Shown: positions 21,822-33,788, counted from the first letter of the stretch. The stretch is DNA of 64,000 nucleotides from Daphnia pulex (GCF_021134715.1 NC_060026.1:10779001-10843000); one strand, 5' to 3'. Numbers and translations are program-made. The notes: a model not told the origin generated them from the letters alone.

Positions 21822-22396
21822 TTTTAATCACTATTGCCCAAGACAGATTGGTAGAATCTACTCTATTGAGTATAGTTTGCTGATATTCTTGCGCAGTACG
21901 TATAAGGACGGTACTTAGTGGTTAGTGGTGGTTGAAGCAATCTCTTTAAGCGGACTCTTTTTTGTTTGCCAGATTGGTTTAGATTACTTAATCTTCCTTT
22001 GATCATACCAATTGGCGAATAAACCATTTGTAGGACAGAGAGGTACAAGTTATATCCATCGCCAGACTCTGTGTTTGTATCGTGGAAACCCAAGATAGTT
22101 ATCGGTTCAAACTCGTCGTGTTCCAACTGCTGTGGTAATCGACATTCAGACGCAAATGTTCCCCCTTTTGTAAACTCACTTGGTTCTATGCTCTCCCATT
22201 CCAAAAACTGTAGTCCCGTGTAGATCTAAAGTCACATTTTGATAAAAAGAAAAAAATCAGCTGACTACAATTCAAATTGAATTAGGATACATGTGTGTTG
22301 AGATAATAAGATATAGAAACGATGGTGATTAATGTTATTTGAACGTTGTATCTGTTCTATAAGCCCAAACATACCTTCACAAGAAATATTTTTGCT

Positions 22397-22468
22397 TGAT
22401 CTCAACGTGATTTGAACACGCAACCTCCTGATCTGGAGTCAGGCGCGCTACCGTTGCGCCACGAAATC
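22397..22468 (-). tRNA. tRNA-Trp-CCA: tRNA-Trp(CCA)
   Basis: U66 gives a G7-U66 wobble; otherwise reference. CTATAAG trailer type. Confidence 0.94.
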
Positions 22469-22750
22469 TTGATTTTCGATGTAATTACTATCGTTATATT
22501 TTGGGAACTACGGTGTCTTTTATAAAGGAATAGATTCTGATGGTAAGATTGATTATCACACGAACACATTTAGTCTTTTGAAAGAGTCAGTCAGATTAGT
22601 CAGGTTATTTTTTTATATTTCCTTGGATCTTTTGATCGCCACAAGCCTTGATTTCCGTAATGAAAGCTAACAAGCTTAGGCATGATAGTCGGCTATAATA
22701 GATGGGTTGTCGTCGTGCAATTTGTATCAAGAAGTATACGTGACGGGCAA

Positions 22751-22821
22751 GCATCGATGGTTCAGTGGTAGAATGCTCGCCTGCCACGCGGGCGGCCCGG
22801 GTTCGATTCCCGGTCGATGCA
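22751..22821 (+). tRNA. tRNA-Gly-GCC: tRNA-Gly(GCC), terminator lost
   Basis: Body matches the reference; the 3' flank is TTATAATC, so the T4 terminator is interrupted. Confidence 0.96.
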
Positions 22822-23396
22822 TTATAATCACCAATGCCCAAGACAGGTTGGTAGAATCTACTCTATTGAGTTTAGTTTGCTGATATTCTTGCGCAGTGCG
22901 TATAAGGACGGTACTTAGTGGTTAGTGGTGGTTGAAGCAATCTCTTTAAGCGGACTCTTTTTTGTTTGCCAGATTGGTTTAGATTACTTAATCTTCCTTT
23001 GATCATACCAATTTGCGAATAAACCATTTGTAGGACAGAGAGGTACAAGTTATATCCATCGCCAGACTCTGTGTTTGTATCGTGGAAACCCAAGATAGTT
23101 ATCGGTTCAAACTCGTTGTGTTCCAACTGCTGTGGTAATCGACATTCAGACGCAAATGTTCCCCCTTTTGTAAACTCACTTGGTTCTATGCTCTCCCATT
23201 CCAAAAACTGTAGTCCCGTGTAGATCTAAAGTCACATTTTGATAAAAAGAAAAAAAGCAGCTGACTACAATTCAAATTGAATTAGGATACATGTGTGTTG
23301 AGATAATAAGATATAGAAACGATGGTGATTAATGTTATTTGAACGTTGTATCCGTTTTAAAAGCCTAAACATACCTTCACAAGAAATATTTTTGCT

Positions 23397-23468
23397 TGAT
23401 CTCGACGTGATTTGAACACGCAACCTCCTGATCTGGAGTCAGGCGCGCTACCGTTGCGCCACGAAATC
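23397..23468 (-). tRNA. tRNA-Trp-CCA: tRNA-Trp(CCA)
   Basis: Matches the reference. Confidence 0.97.
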
Positions 23469-23750
23469 TTGATTTTCGATGTAATTATTATCGTTATATT
23501 TTGGGAACTACGGTGTCTTTTATAAAGGAATAGATTCTGATGGTAAGATTGATTATCACACGAACACATTTAGTCTTTTGAAAGAGTCAGTCAGATTAGT
23601 CAGGTTATTTTTTTATATTTCGTTGGATCTTTTGATCGCCACAAGCCTTGATTTCCGTAATGAAAGCTAACAAGCTTAGGCATGATAGTCGGCTACAATA
23701 GATGGGTTGTCGTCGTGCAATTTGTATCAAGAAGTATACGTGAGGAGCAA

Positions 23751-23821
23751 GCATCGATGGTTCAGTGGTAGAATGCTCGCCTGCCACGTGGGCGGCCCGG
23801 GTTCGATTCCCGGTCGATGCA
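23751..23821 (+). tRNA. tRNA-Gly-GCC: tRNA-Gly(GCC)
   Basis: U40 leaves a G30-U40 wobble in the anticodon stem (ACGTGGG). The same haplotype occurs at 25748. Confidence 0.95.
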
Positions 23822-24396
23822 TTTTAATCACCATTGCCCAAGACAGATTGGTAGAATCTACTCTGTTGAGTTTAGTTTGCTGATATTCTTGCGCAGTGCG
23901 TATAAGGACGGTACTTAGTGGTTAGTGGTGGTTGAAGCAATCTCTTTAAGCGGACTCTTTTTTGTTTGCCAGATTGGTTTAGATTACTTAATCTTCCTTT
24001 GATCATACCAATTGGCGAATTAACCATTTGTAGGACAGAGAGGTACAAGTTATATCCATCGCCAGACTCTGTGTTTGTATCGTGGAAACCCAAGATAGTT
24101 ATCGGTTCAAACTCGTCGTGTTCCAACTGCTGTGGTAATCGACATTCAGACGCAAATGTTCCCCCTTTTGTAAACTCACTTGGTTCTATGCTCTCCCATT
24201 CCAAAAACTGTAGTCCCGTGTAGATCTAAAGTCACATTTTGATAAAAAGAAAAAAAGCAGCTGACTAAGATTCAAATTGAATTAGGATACATGTGTGTTG
24301 AGATAACAAGATATAGAAACAATGGTGATTAATGTTATTTGAACATTGTATCTGTTCTATAAGACCAAACATACCTTCACAAGAAATATTTATGCT

Positions 24397-24468
24397 TGAT
24401 CTCGACGTGATTTGAACACGCAACCTCCTGATCTGGAGTCAGGCGCGCTACCGTTGCGCCACGAAATC
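24397..24468 (-). tRNA. tRNA-Trp-CCA: tRNA-Trp(CCA)
   Basis: Matches the reference; trailer reads CTATAAGACC, no T4. Confidence 0.97.
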
Positions 24469-24750
24469 TTGATTTTCGTTGTTATTACTATCGTTATATT
24501 TTGGGAACTACGGTGTCTTTTATAAAGGAATAGATTCTGATGGTAAGATTGATTATCACACGAACACATTTAGTCTTTTGAAAGAGTCAGTCAGATTAGT
24601 CAGGTTATTATTTTATATTTCCTTGGATCTTTTGATCGCCACAAGCCTTGATTTCCGTAATGAAAGCTAACAAGCTTAGGCATGATAGTCGGCTACAATA
24701 GATGGGTTGTCGTCGTGCAATTTGTATCAAGAAGTATACGTGAGGGGCAA

Positions 24751-24821
24751 GCATCGATGGTTCAGTGGTAGAATGCTCGCCTGCCACGCGGGCGGCCCGG
24801 GTTCGATTCCCGGTCGATGCA
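24751..24821 (+). tRNA. tRNA-Gly-GCC: tRNA-Gly(GCC)
   Basis: Matches the reference, with TTTT. Confidence 0.98.
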
Positions 24822-25393
24822 TTTTAATCACCATTGCCCAAGACAGATTGGTAGAATCTGCTCTATTGAGTTTAGTTTGCTGATATTCTTGCGCAGTACG
24901 TATAAGGACGGTACTTAGTGGTTAGTGGTGGTTGAAGCAATCTCTTTAAGCGGACTCTTTTTTGTTTGCCAGATTGGTTTAGATTACTTAATCTTCCTTT
25001 GATCATACCAATTGGTGAATAAACCATTTGTAGGACAGAGAGGTACAAGTTATATCCATCGCCAGACTCTGTGTTTGTATTGTGGAAACCCAAGATAGTT
25101 ATCGGTTCAAACTCGTCGTGTTACAACTGCTGAGGTAATCGAAATTCAGACGCAAATGTTCCCCCTTTTGTAAACTCACTTGGTTCTATGCTCTCCCATT
25201 CCAAAAACTGTAGTCCCGTGTAGATCTAAAGTCACATTTTGATTTAAAAAAAAACAGCTGACTAAGATTCAAATTGAATCAGGATACATGTGTGTTGAGA
25301 TAACAAGATATAGAAACAATGGTGATTAATGTTATTTGAACGTTGTATCCGTTTTAAAAGCCTAAACATACCTTCACAAGATATATTTTTGCT

Positions 25394-25465
25394 TGATCTC
25401 GACGTGATTTGAACACGCAACCTCCTGATCTGGAGTCAGGCGCGCTACCGTTGCGCCACGAAATC
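25394..25465 (-). tRNA. tRNA-Trp-CCA: tRNA-Trp(CCA)
   Basis: Matches the reference. Confidence 0.97.
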
Positions 25466-25747
25466 TTGTTTTTCGATGTAATTACTATCGTTATATTTTG
25501 GGAACTACGGTGTCTTTTATAAAGGAATAGATTCTGATGGTAAGATTGATTATCACACGAACACATTTAGTCTTTTGAAAGAGTCAGTCAGATTAGTCAG
25601 GTTATTTTTTTATATTTCGTTGGATCTTTTGATCGCCACAAGCCTTGATTTCCGTAATGAAAGCTAACAAGCTTAGGCATGATAGTCGGCTACAATAGAT
25701 GGGTTGTCGTCGTGCAATTTGTATCAAGAAGTATACGTGAGGAGCAA

Positions 25748-25818
25748 GCATCGATGGTTCAGTGGTAGAATGCTCGCCTGCCACGTGGGCGGCCCGGGTT
25801 CGATTCCCGGTCGATGCA
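25748..25818 (+). tRNA. tRNA-Gly-GCC: tRNA-Gly(GCC)
   Basis: U40 wobble variant as at 23751; last Gly before the 1.4-kb insert. Confidence 0.95.
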
Positions 25819-26501
25819 TTTTAATCACCATTGCCCAAGACAGATTGGTAGAATCTACTCTATTGAGTTTAGTTTGCTGATATTCTTGCGCAGTGCGTAT
25901 AAGGACGGTACTTAGTGGTTAGTGGTGGTTGAAGCAATCTCTTTAAGCGGACTCTTTTTTGTTTGCCAGATTGGTTTAGATTACTTAATCTTCCTTTGAT
26001 CATACCAATTGGCGAATTAACCATTTGTAGGACAGAGAGGTACAAGTTATATCCATCGCCAGACTCTGTGTTTGTATCGTGGAAACCCAAGATAGTTATC
26101 GGTTCAAACTCGTCGTGTTCCAACTGCTGTGGTAATCGACATTCAGACGCAAATGTTCCCCCTTTTGTAAACTCACTTGGTTCTATGCTCTCCCATTCCA
26201 AAAACTGTAGTCCCGTGTAGATCTAAAGTCACATTTTGATAAAAAGAAAAAAATCAGCTGACTAAGATTCAAATTGAATCAGGATACATGTGTGTTGAGA
26301 TAACAAGATATAGAAACAATGGTGACAAGATTCCTTCGGTAACGTCCTTCGGTAATTTTTTTAAACGTTAAAGAGACAGAAAATCAAGGTTATAGTAGAT
26401 TAATACATACTATAACGTTTGGAAAATTCTGTTTCCCTTTATTATCTTCCATAATTGATTCTTTATAACTAATTGAAAAATAATCTGTAATATTATGAGT
26501 G

Positions 26502-26550
26502 GTGCGAATTATGAATGGCGGAGGATTCGCCCCGCCACCCCACGTCGCAC
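26502..26550. other. nested stem-loop structure
   Basis: An outer stem GTGCGA (26502-26507) pairs with TCGCAC (26545-26550), and an inner stem GGCGG (26517-26521) pairs with CCGCC (26532-26536). The GC-rich patch stands out in AT-rich surroundings. Function unknown. Confidence 0.5.
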
Positions 26551-26743
26551 TTCATGTTTAGATTAAGTTATAGCAATTTTTATTACTATAGTAACATGGA
26601 ATTAGAAAAATTATTAGTTACATATTAACTACAAAGAATTGGATGTGCTCTTATAGCAGTTTGATTAAACCACCGCTGAAAAAATCTTTATAATTAAGGC
26701 ATATAACCTAAGTGTTTTACGACCGGTTCCGAAATCGATACCG

Positions 26744-26771
26744 ATGGTAGCGTCGCTAGCGATATTACCAT
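26744..26771. other. imperfect palindrome
   Basis: A perfect 10-bp palindrome TCGCTAGCGA (26753-26762) is flanked by ATGGTA and TACCAT, separated from it by 3 bp on each side. Confidence 0.6.
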
Positions 26772-26856
26772 TGCTTTACTTCGACTTTTGTTACATTATT
26801 TGGTGTACTCACCAACCGGGCCAAGCATTCTGGCCCTTATATAAAAATGTCAATGT

Positions 26857-26926
26857 TGTTCTAATGGTTAGCAACTCGGGCTGCCACTCGTATTGTTTAG
26901 GGTTCGAATCTCGATCTCGAAAAATT
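26857..26926 (+). other. tRNA-like or tRNA-derived SINE head
   Basis: TGGTTAGCAAC (26865-26875) resembles an A box and GGTTCGAATCT (26901-26911) a B box. The spacing is shorter than in a normal tRNA and the anticodon and acceptor stems do not pair well, so this is a tRNA pseudogene or SINE head rather than a functional gene. Confidence 0.4.
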
Positions 26927-27783
26927 AATTTGTAATTTTTGAAAAATTACACTTAAAAAGCTTTCGGAGGTAAATGGAAGTGGAAGATCGGCGGTAACTC
27001 TTCACGACCACCAGAAGATCTTGATGACTGTGAAGAGGACAAGGGAAGAAGAGAGAGATGACCCAGAGCTTCAAAATGAGTATAATCAAACATTTTTAAA
27101 TGTTCCTCAACTTCTTGGTTGATGACTAACTGTTAAAAAAAGGAGGAATAGAAATTTTACTTGATCAAAAAATTTATTAAAATCAAGACAAAAAACAGTA
27201 AACAAAAAGAGGTGATAATAAAACAAAAGATTTAAAAAAGTAATAATGGGAAAATACAAAGTAAAAAGAAGAATAAAGACGAAATCGAAATCGAACATAA
27301 AAACAAAATCAAATAATAAATACTCTCCACTCCCGTAGCAGAAAACTTGTCTTGCTAGGGAAGATCCAAACTTTTTTTTTTGTTTTTGTTTACACTGCTG
27401 AGCATGCACTGACAGTTGGAAGGTTACGCAAAAAAAGCGAATTCACTGCCTAGGATTCGGCAACCAGCTAGGTAACAAGTACGCAAATTAAATTTTTAAA
27501 ACAGTAATGAAAACAAATGAAAACCCCGTTACGCCATGTATCAAATTTTGACAGAATTATGTACAACATTTGGTGACGATTGGTCATTCAGGGAAGAAAC
27601 GTATAAAGGAACACTAAATGGACATTAAACCCTCTGAATTTCACTACTAGCTACTACTACCCTACCCCCTATACCCCACACCCTATATTGTTAAGGACCT
27701 TAGTATATAAATATACCTCAGGGATTAATGTTATTTGACCGTTTTAAAAGCCTAATCATACCTTCACAAGAAATATTTTTGCT

Positions 27784-27855
27784 TGATCTCGACGTGATTT
27801 GAACCCGCAACCTCCTGATCTGGAGTCAGGCGCGCTACCGTTGCGCCACGAAATC
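27784..27855 (-). tRNA. tRNA-Trp-CCA: tRNA-Trp(CCA) variant
   Basis: G52 variant (T-stem GCGGG, mismatch with A62). First Trp after the insert. Confidence 0.91.
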
Positions 27856-28137
27856 TTGATTTTCGATGTAATTACTATCGTTATATTTTGGGAACTACGG
27901 TGTCTTTTATAAAGGAATAGATTCTGATGGTAAGATTGATTATCACACGAACACATTTAGTCTTTTGAAAGAGTCAGTCAGATTAGTCAGGTTATTTTTT
28001 TATATTTCTTTGGATCTTTTGATCGCCACAAGCCTTGATTTCCGTAATGAAAGCTAACAAGCTTAGGCATGATAGTCGGCTACAATAGATGGGTTGTCGT
28101 CGTGCAATTTGTATCAAGAAGTATACATGAGGGGCAA

Positions 28138-28208
28138 GCATCGATGGTTCAGTGGTAGAATGCTCGCCTGCCACGTGGGCGGCCCGGGTTCGATTCCCGG
28201 TCGATGCA
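28138..28208 (+). tRNA. tRNA-Gly-GCC: tRNA-Gly(GCC)
   Basis: U40 wobble variant as at 23751 and 25748. Confidence 0.95.
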
Positions 28209-28784
28209 TTTTAATCACCATTGCCCAAGACAGATTGGTAGAATCTACTCTATTGAGTTTAGTTTGCTGATATTCTTGCGCAGTGCGTATAAGGACGGTA
28301 CTTAGTGGTTAGTGGTGGTTGAAGCAATCTCTTTAAGCGGACTCTTTTTTGTTTGCCAGATTGGTTTAGATTACTTAATCTTCCTTTGATCATACCAATT
28401 GGCGAATAAACCATTTGTAGGACAGAGAGGTACAAGTTATATCCATCGCCAGACTCTGTGTTTGTATCGTGGAAACCCAAGATAGTTATCGGTTCAAACT
28501 CGTCGTGTTCCAACTGCTGTGGTAATCGACATTCAGACGCAAATGTTCCCCCTTTTTTAAACTCATTTGGTTCTATGCTCTCCCATTCCAAAAACTGTAG
28601 TCCCGTGTAGATCTAAAGTCACATTTTGATAAAAAGAAAAAAAAACAGCCGACTAAGATTCAAATTGAATCAGGATACATGTGTGTTGAGATAACAAGAT
28701 ATAGAAACAATGGTGATTAATGTTATTTGAACGTTGTATCCATTTTAAAAGCCTAAACATACCTTCACAAGAAATATTTTTGCT

Positions 28785-28856
28785 TGATCTCGACGTGATT
28801 TGAACACGCAACCTCCTGATCTGGAGTCAGGCGCGCTACCGTTGCGCCACGAAATC
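28785..28856 (-). tRNA. tRNA-Trp-CCA: tRNA-Trp(CCA)
   Basis: Matches the reference. Confidence 0.97.
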
Positions 28857-29138
28857 TTGATTTTCGATTTAATTACTATCGTTATATTTTGGGAACTACG
28901 GTGTCTTTTATAAAGGAATAGATTCTGATGGTAAGATTGATTATCACACGAACACATATAGTCTTTTGAAAGAGTCAGTCAGATTAGTCAGGTTATTTTT
29001 TTATATTTCCTTGGATCTTTTGATCGCCACAAGCCTTGATTTCCGTAATGAAAGCTAACAAGCTTAGGCATGATAGTCGGCTACAATAGATGGGTTGTCG
29101 TCGTGCAATTTGTATCAAGAAGTATACGTGAGGGGCAA

Positions 29139-29209
29139 GAATCGATGGTTCAGTGGTAGAATGCTCGCCTGCCACGCGGGCGGCCCGGGTTCGATTCCCG
29201 GTCGATGCA
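29139..29209 (+). tRNA. tRNA-Gly-GCC: tRNA-Gly(GCC) with acceptor mismatch
   Basis: A2 replaces C2, opposite G71. Otherwise reference. Confidence 0.88.
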
Positions 29210-29785
29210 TTTTAATCACCATTGCCCAAGACAGATTGGTAGAATCTACTCTATTGAGTTTAGTTTGCTGATATTCTTGCGCAGTACGTATAAGGACGGT
29301 ACTTAGTGGTTAGTGGTGGTTGAAGCAATCTCTTTAAGCGGACTCTTTTTTGTTTGCCAGATTGGTTTAGATTACTTAATCTTCCTTTGATCATACCAAT
29401 TGGCGAATAAACCATTTGTAGGACAGAGAGGTACAAGTTATATCCATCGCCAGACTCTGTGTTTGTATCGTGGAAACCCAAGATAGTTATCGGTTCAAAC
29501 TCGTCGTGTTCCAACTGCTGTGGTAATCGACATTCAGACGCAAATGTTCCCCCTTTTGTAAACTCACTTGGTTCTATGCTCTCCCATTCCAAAAACTGTA
29601 GTCCCGTGTAGATCTAAAGTCACATTTTGATAAAAAGAAAAAAAAACAGCTGACTAAGATTCAAATTGAATTAGGATACATGTGTGTTGAGATAACAAGA
29701 TATAGAAACAATGGTGAATAATGTTATTTGAACGTTGTATCCGTTTAAAGAGCCTAAACATACCTTCACAAGAAATATTTTTGCT

Positions 29786-29857
29786 TGATCTCGACGTGAT
29801 TTGAACACGCAACCTCCTGATCTGGAGTCAGGCGCGCTACCGTTGCGCCACGAAATC
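29786..29857 (-). tRNA. tRNA-Trp-CCA: tRNA-Trp(CCA)
   Basis: Matches the reference; the trailer is TTTAAAGAGCC, which lacks the usual T4. Confidence 0.96.
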
Positions 29858-30139
29858 TTGATTTTCGATGTTATTACTATCGTTATATTTTGGGAACTAC
29901 GGTGTATTTTATAAAGGAATAGATTCTGGTGGTAAGATTGATTATCACACGAACACATTTAGTCTTTTGAAAGAGTCAGTCAGATTAGTCAGGTTATTTT
30001 TTTATATTTCTTTGGATCTTTTGATCGCCACAAGCCTTGATTTCCGTAATGAAAGCTAACAAGCTTAGGCATGATAGTCGGCTACAATAGATGGGTTGTC
30101 GTCGTGCAATTTGTATCAAGAAGTATACGTGAGAGTCAA

Positions 30140-30209
30140 GCATCGATGGTTCAGTGGTAGAATGCTTGCTGCCACGCGGGCGCCCCGGGATCGATTCTCG
30201 GTCGATGCA
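30140..30209 (+). pseudogene. degraded tRNA-Gly, 70 nt
   Basis: One base is missing in the anticodon arm (GCTTGCTGCC), the T-loop starts ATC instead of TTC (U54 lost) and the variable loop and T-stem are altered. The acceptor stem is kept. Nearly identical copies occur at 31141 and 33143. Confidence 0.8.
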
Positions 30210-30785
30210 TTTTAATCATCATTGCCCAAGACAGATTTGTAGAATCTACTCTATTGAGTTTAGTTTGCTGATATTCTTGCGCAGTACGTATAAGTACGGT
30301 ACTTAGTGGTTAGTGGTGGTTGAAGCAATCTCTTTAAGCGGACTCTTTTTTGTTTGCCAGATTGGTTTAGATTACTTAATCTTCCTTTGATCATACCAAT
30401 TGGCGAATAAACCATTTGTAGGACAGAGAGGTACAAGTTATATCCATCGCCAGACTCTGTGTTTGTATCGTGGAAACCCAAGATAGTTATCGGTTCAAAC
30501 TCGTCGTGTTCCAACTGCTGTGGTAATCTACATTCAGACGCAAATGTTCCCCCTTTTGTAAACTCACTTGGTTCTATGCTCTCCCATTCCAAAAACTGTA
30601 GTCCCGTGTAGATCTAAAGTCACATTTTGATAAAAAGAAAAAAAAACAGCTGACTAAGATTCAAATTGAATTAGGATACATGTGTGTTGAGATAACAAGA
30701 TATAGAAACAATGGTGATTAATGTTATTTGAACGTTGTATCCGTTTTAAAAGCCTAGACATACCTTCAAAAGAAATATTTTTGCT

Positions 30786-30858
30786 TGATCTCGACGTGAT
30801 TTGAACACGGAACCCTTCTGATCTGGAGTCAGGCGCGCTACCGTTGCGCCACGAAATC
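30786..30858 (-). tRNA. tRNA-Trp-CCA: tRNA-Trp(CCA), 73-nt variant
   Basis: It has one extra base in the variable region, a C27-A43 mismatch and C49 in the T-stem. The anticodon, acceptor and B box are intact. Function uncertain; the same form occurs at 31787 and 33789. Confidence 0.75.
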
Positions 30859-31140
30859 TTGATTCTCGATGTAATTACTATCGTTATATTTTGGGAACTA
30901 CGGTGTCTTTTATAAAGGAATAGATTCTGATGGTAAAATTGATTATCACACGAACACATATAGTCTTTTGAAAGAGTCAGTCAGATTAGTCAGGTTATTT
31001 TTTTATATTTCCTTGGATCTTTTGATCGCCACAAGCCTTGATTTCCGTAATGAAAGCTAACAAGCTTAGGCATGATAGTCGGCTACAATAGATGGGTTGT
31101 CGTCGTGCAATTTGTATCAAGAAGTATACGTGAGAGTCAA

Positions 31141-31210
31141 GCATCGATGGTTCAGTGGTAGAATGCTTGCTGCCACGCGGGCGCCCCGGGATCGATTCTC
31201 GGTCGATGCA
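31141..31210 (+). pseudogene. degraded tRNA-Gly, 70 nt
   Basis: Same degraded haplotype as 30140. Confidence 0.8.
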
Positions 31211-31786
31211 TTTTAATCATCATTGCCCAAGACAGATTTGTAGAATCTACTCTATTGAGTTTAGTTTGCTGATATTCTTGCGCAGTACGTATAAGTACGG
31301 TACTTAGTGGTTAGTGGTGGTTGAAGCAATCTCTTTAAGCGGACTCTTTTTTGTTTGCCAGATTGGTTTAGATTACTTAATCTTCCTTTGATCATACCAA
31401 TTGGCGAATAAACCATTTGTAGGACAGAGAGGTACAAGTTATATCCATCGCCAGACTCTGTGTTTGTATCGTGGAAACCCAAGATAGTTATCGGTTCAAA
31501 CTCGTCGTGTTCCAACTGCTGTGGTAATCTACATTCAGACGCAAATGTTCCCCCTTTTGTAAACTCACTTGGTTCTATGCTCTCCCATTCCAAAAACTGT
31601 AGTCCCGTGTAGATCTAAAGTCACATTTTGATAAAAAGAAAAAAAAACAGCTGACTAAGATTCAAATTGAATTAGGATACATGTGTGTTGAGATAACAAG
31701 ATATAGAAACAATGGTGATTAATGTTATTTGAACGTTGTATCCGTTTTAAAAGCCTAGACATACCTTCAAAAGAAATATTTTTGCT

Positions 31787-31859
31787 TGATCTCGACGTGA
31801 TTTGAACACGGAGCCCTTCTGATCTGGAGTCAGGCGCGCTACCGTTGCGCCACGAAATC
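31787..31859 (-). tRNA. tRNA-Trp-CCA: tRNA-Trp(CCA), 73-nt variant
   Basis: As 30786 with one further variable-region change (GAGCCC on the plus strand). Confidence 0.75.
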
Positions 31860-32141
31860 TTGATTCTCGATGTAATTACTATCGTTATATTTTGGGAACT
31901 ACGGTGTCTTTTATAAAGGAATAGATTCTGATGGTAAGATTGATTATCACACGAACACATATAGTCTTTTGAAAGAGTCAGTCAGATTAGTCAGGTTATT
32001 TTTGTATATTTCCTTGGATCTTTTGATCGCCACAAGCCTTGATTTCCGTAATGAAAGCTAACAAGCTTAGGCATGATAGTCGGCTACAATAGATGGGTTG
32101 TCGTCGTGCAATTTGTATCAAGAAGTATACGTGAGGGGCAA

Positions 32142-32212
32142 GTATCGATGGTTCAGTGGTAGAATGCTCGCCTGCCACGCGGGCGGCCCGGGTTCGATTC
32201 CCGGTCGATGCA
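32142..32212 (+). tRNA. tRNA-Gly-GCC: tRNA-Gly(GCC), U2 variant
   Basis: U2 replaces C2, leaving a U2-G71 wobble. Same change at 52128, 61726 and 62716. Confidence 0.94.
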
Positions 32213-32788
32213 TTTTAATCACCATTGCCCAAGACAGATTGGTAGAATCTACTCTATTGAGTTTAGTTTGCTGATATTATTGCGCAGTACGTATAAGGAC
32301 GGTACTTAGTGGTTAGTGGTGGTTGAAGCAATCTCTTTAAGCGGACTCTTTTTTGTTTGCCAGATTGGTTTAGATTACTTAATCTTCCTTTGATCATACC
32401 AATTGGCGAATAAACCATTTGTAGGACAGAGAGGTACAAGTTATATCCATCGCCAGACTCTGTGTTTGTATCGTGGAAACCCAAGATAGTTATCGGTTCA
32501 AACTCGTCGTGTTCCAACTGCTGTGGTAATCGACATTCAGACGCAAATGTTCCCCCTTTTGTAAACTCACTTGGTTCTATGCTCTCCCATTCCAAAAACT
32601 GTAGTCCCGTGTAGATCTAAAGTCACATTTTGATAAAAAGAAAAAAAAACAGCTGACTAAGATTCAAATTGAATTAGGATACATGTGTGTTGAGATAACA
32701 AGATATAGAAACAATGGTGAATAATGTTATTTGAACGTTGTATCCGTTTAAAGAGCCTAAACATACCTTCACAAGAAATATTGTTGCT

Positions 32789-32860
32789 TGATCTCGACGT
32801 GATATGAACACGCAACCTCCTGATCTGGAGTCAGGCGCGCTACCGTTGCGCCACGAAATC
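32789..32860 (-). tRNA. tRNA-Trp-CCA: tRNA-Trp(CCA) lacking A58
   Basis: The T-loop is TTCATAT: U replaces the near-invariant A58, which pairs with U54 and is the m1A site. Probably impaired. Confidence 0.8.
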
Positions 32861-33142
32861 TTGATTTTCGATGTTATTACTATCGTTATATTTTGGGAAC
32901 TACGGTGTATTTTATAAAGGAATAGATTCTGATGGTAAGATTGATTATCACACGAACACATTTAGTCTTTTGAAAGAGTCAGTCAGATTAGTCAGGTTAT
33001 TTTTTTATATTTCTTTGGATCTTTTGATCGCCACAAGCCTTGATTTCCGTAATGAAAGCTAACAAGCTTAGGCATGATAGTCGGCTACAATAGATGGGTT
33101 GTCGTCGCGCAATTTGTATCAAGAAGTATACGTGAGAGTCAA

Positions 33143-33212
33143 GCATCGATGGTTCAGTGGTAGAATGCTTGCTGCCACGCGGGCGCCCCGGGATCGATTC
33201 TCGGTCGATGCA
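33143..33212 (+). pseudogene. degraded tRNA-Gly, 70 nt
   Basis: Same degraded haplotype as 30140, offset 3,003 bp. Confidence 0.8.
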
Positions 33213-33788
33213 TTTTAATCATCATTGCCCAAGACAGATTTGTAGAATCTACTCTATTGAGTTTAGTTTGCTGATATTCTTGCGCAGTACGTATAAGGAC
33301 GGTACTTAGTGGTTAGTGGTGGTTGAAGCAATCTCTTTAAGCGGACTCTTTTTTGTTTGCCAGATTGGTTTAGATTACTTAATCTTCCTTTGATCATACC
33401 AATTGGCGAATAAACCATTTGTAGGACACAGAGGTACAAGTTATATCCATCGTCAGACTCTGTGTTTGTATCGTGGAAACCCAAGATAGTTATCGGTTCA
33501 AACTCGTCGTGTTCCAACTGCTGTGGTAATCGACATTCAGACGCAAATGTTCCCCCTTTTGTAAACTCACTTGGTTCTATGCTCTCCCATTCCAAAAACT
33601 GTAGTCCCGTGTAGATCTAAAGTCACATTTTGATAAAAAGAAAAAAAAACAGCTGACTAAGATTCAAATTGAATTAGGATACATTTGTGTTGAGATAACA
33701 AGATATAGAAACAATGGTGATTAATGTTATTTGAACGTTGTATCCGTTTTAAAAGCCTAGACATACCTTCAAAAGAAATATTTTTGCT

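Larger units (their letters stand above)
12402..22396. repeat. higher-order repeat: five units, ~5.0-kb period, two copies
   Basis: Variant markers recur in order at +4,992 bp (12402 to 17394, 13402 to 18394, 14402 to 19394) and then at +5,002 bp (15392 to 20394, 16394 to 21396). The 10-bp change in offset is explained by a 10-bp deletion just upstream of the Trp gene at 14402. Markers include the GACTAAAC versus CTATAAGCCC trailer types and the T-stem A variant at 16394/21396. Weaker matches extend left (8399 to 13402, 10401 to 15392). Confidence 0.85.
6664..26325. repeat. tandem tRNA-Trp/tRNA-Gly array, left block
   Basis: Identity to the ~1,000-bp unit starts abruptly at GCTAACAAGCTTAGG (6664), inside the unit just 5' of the Gly gene, so the first unit lacks its Trp gene. 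The block holds 19 Trp and 20 Gly genes in fixed opposite orientation at 990-1,003-bp spacing. Order in a unit: Trp (minus), ~280-bp shared upstream region, Gly (plus), ~575-bp spacer ending in an A-rich tract near the next Trp. The block ends at the insert at 26326. Confidence 0.97.
26326..27722. mobile_element. unclassified 1.4-kb insert in the array
   Basis: It splits one spacer between GGTGA (26321-26325) and GATTAATG (27723). A 2-bp GA could be a target duplication. The left end has CCTTCGGTAA twice in tandem (26332-26356). I see no terminal inverted repeats, poly(A) tail or transposase-like frame. It contains a stem-loop (26502-26550), a palindrome (26744-26771) and a tRNA-like stretch (26857-26926); 27100-27420 is AT-rich with a low-complexity minus-strand frame that is not credible. 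It may be a composite of short non-autonomous elements. Confidence 0.6.

Noticed and set aside
26857-26926. Functional tRNA gene in the insert
   Set aside because: A/B box spacing is short and the anticodon and acceptor stems do not form; SINE-like or pseudogene at best.
27107-27409. 100-codon minus-strand frame in the insert
   Set aside because: AT-rich, dominated by Phe and Leu, no recognisable domain; likely chance.
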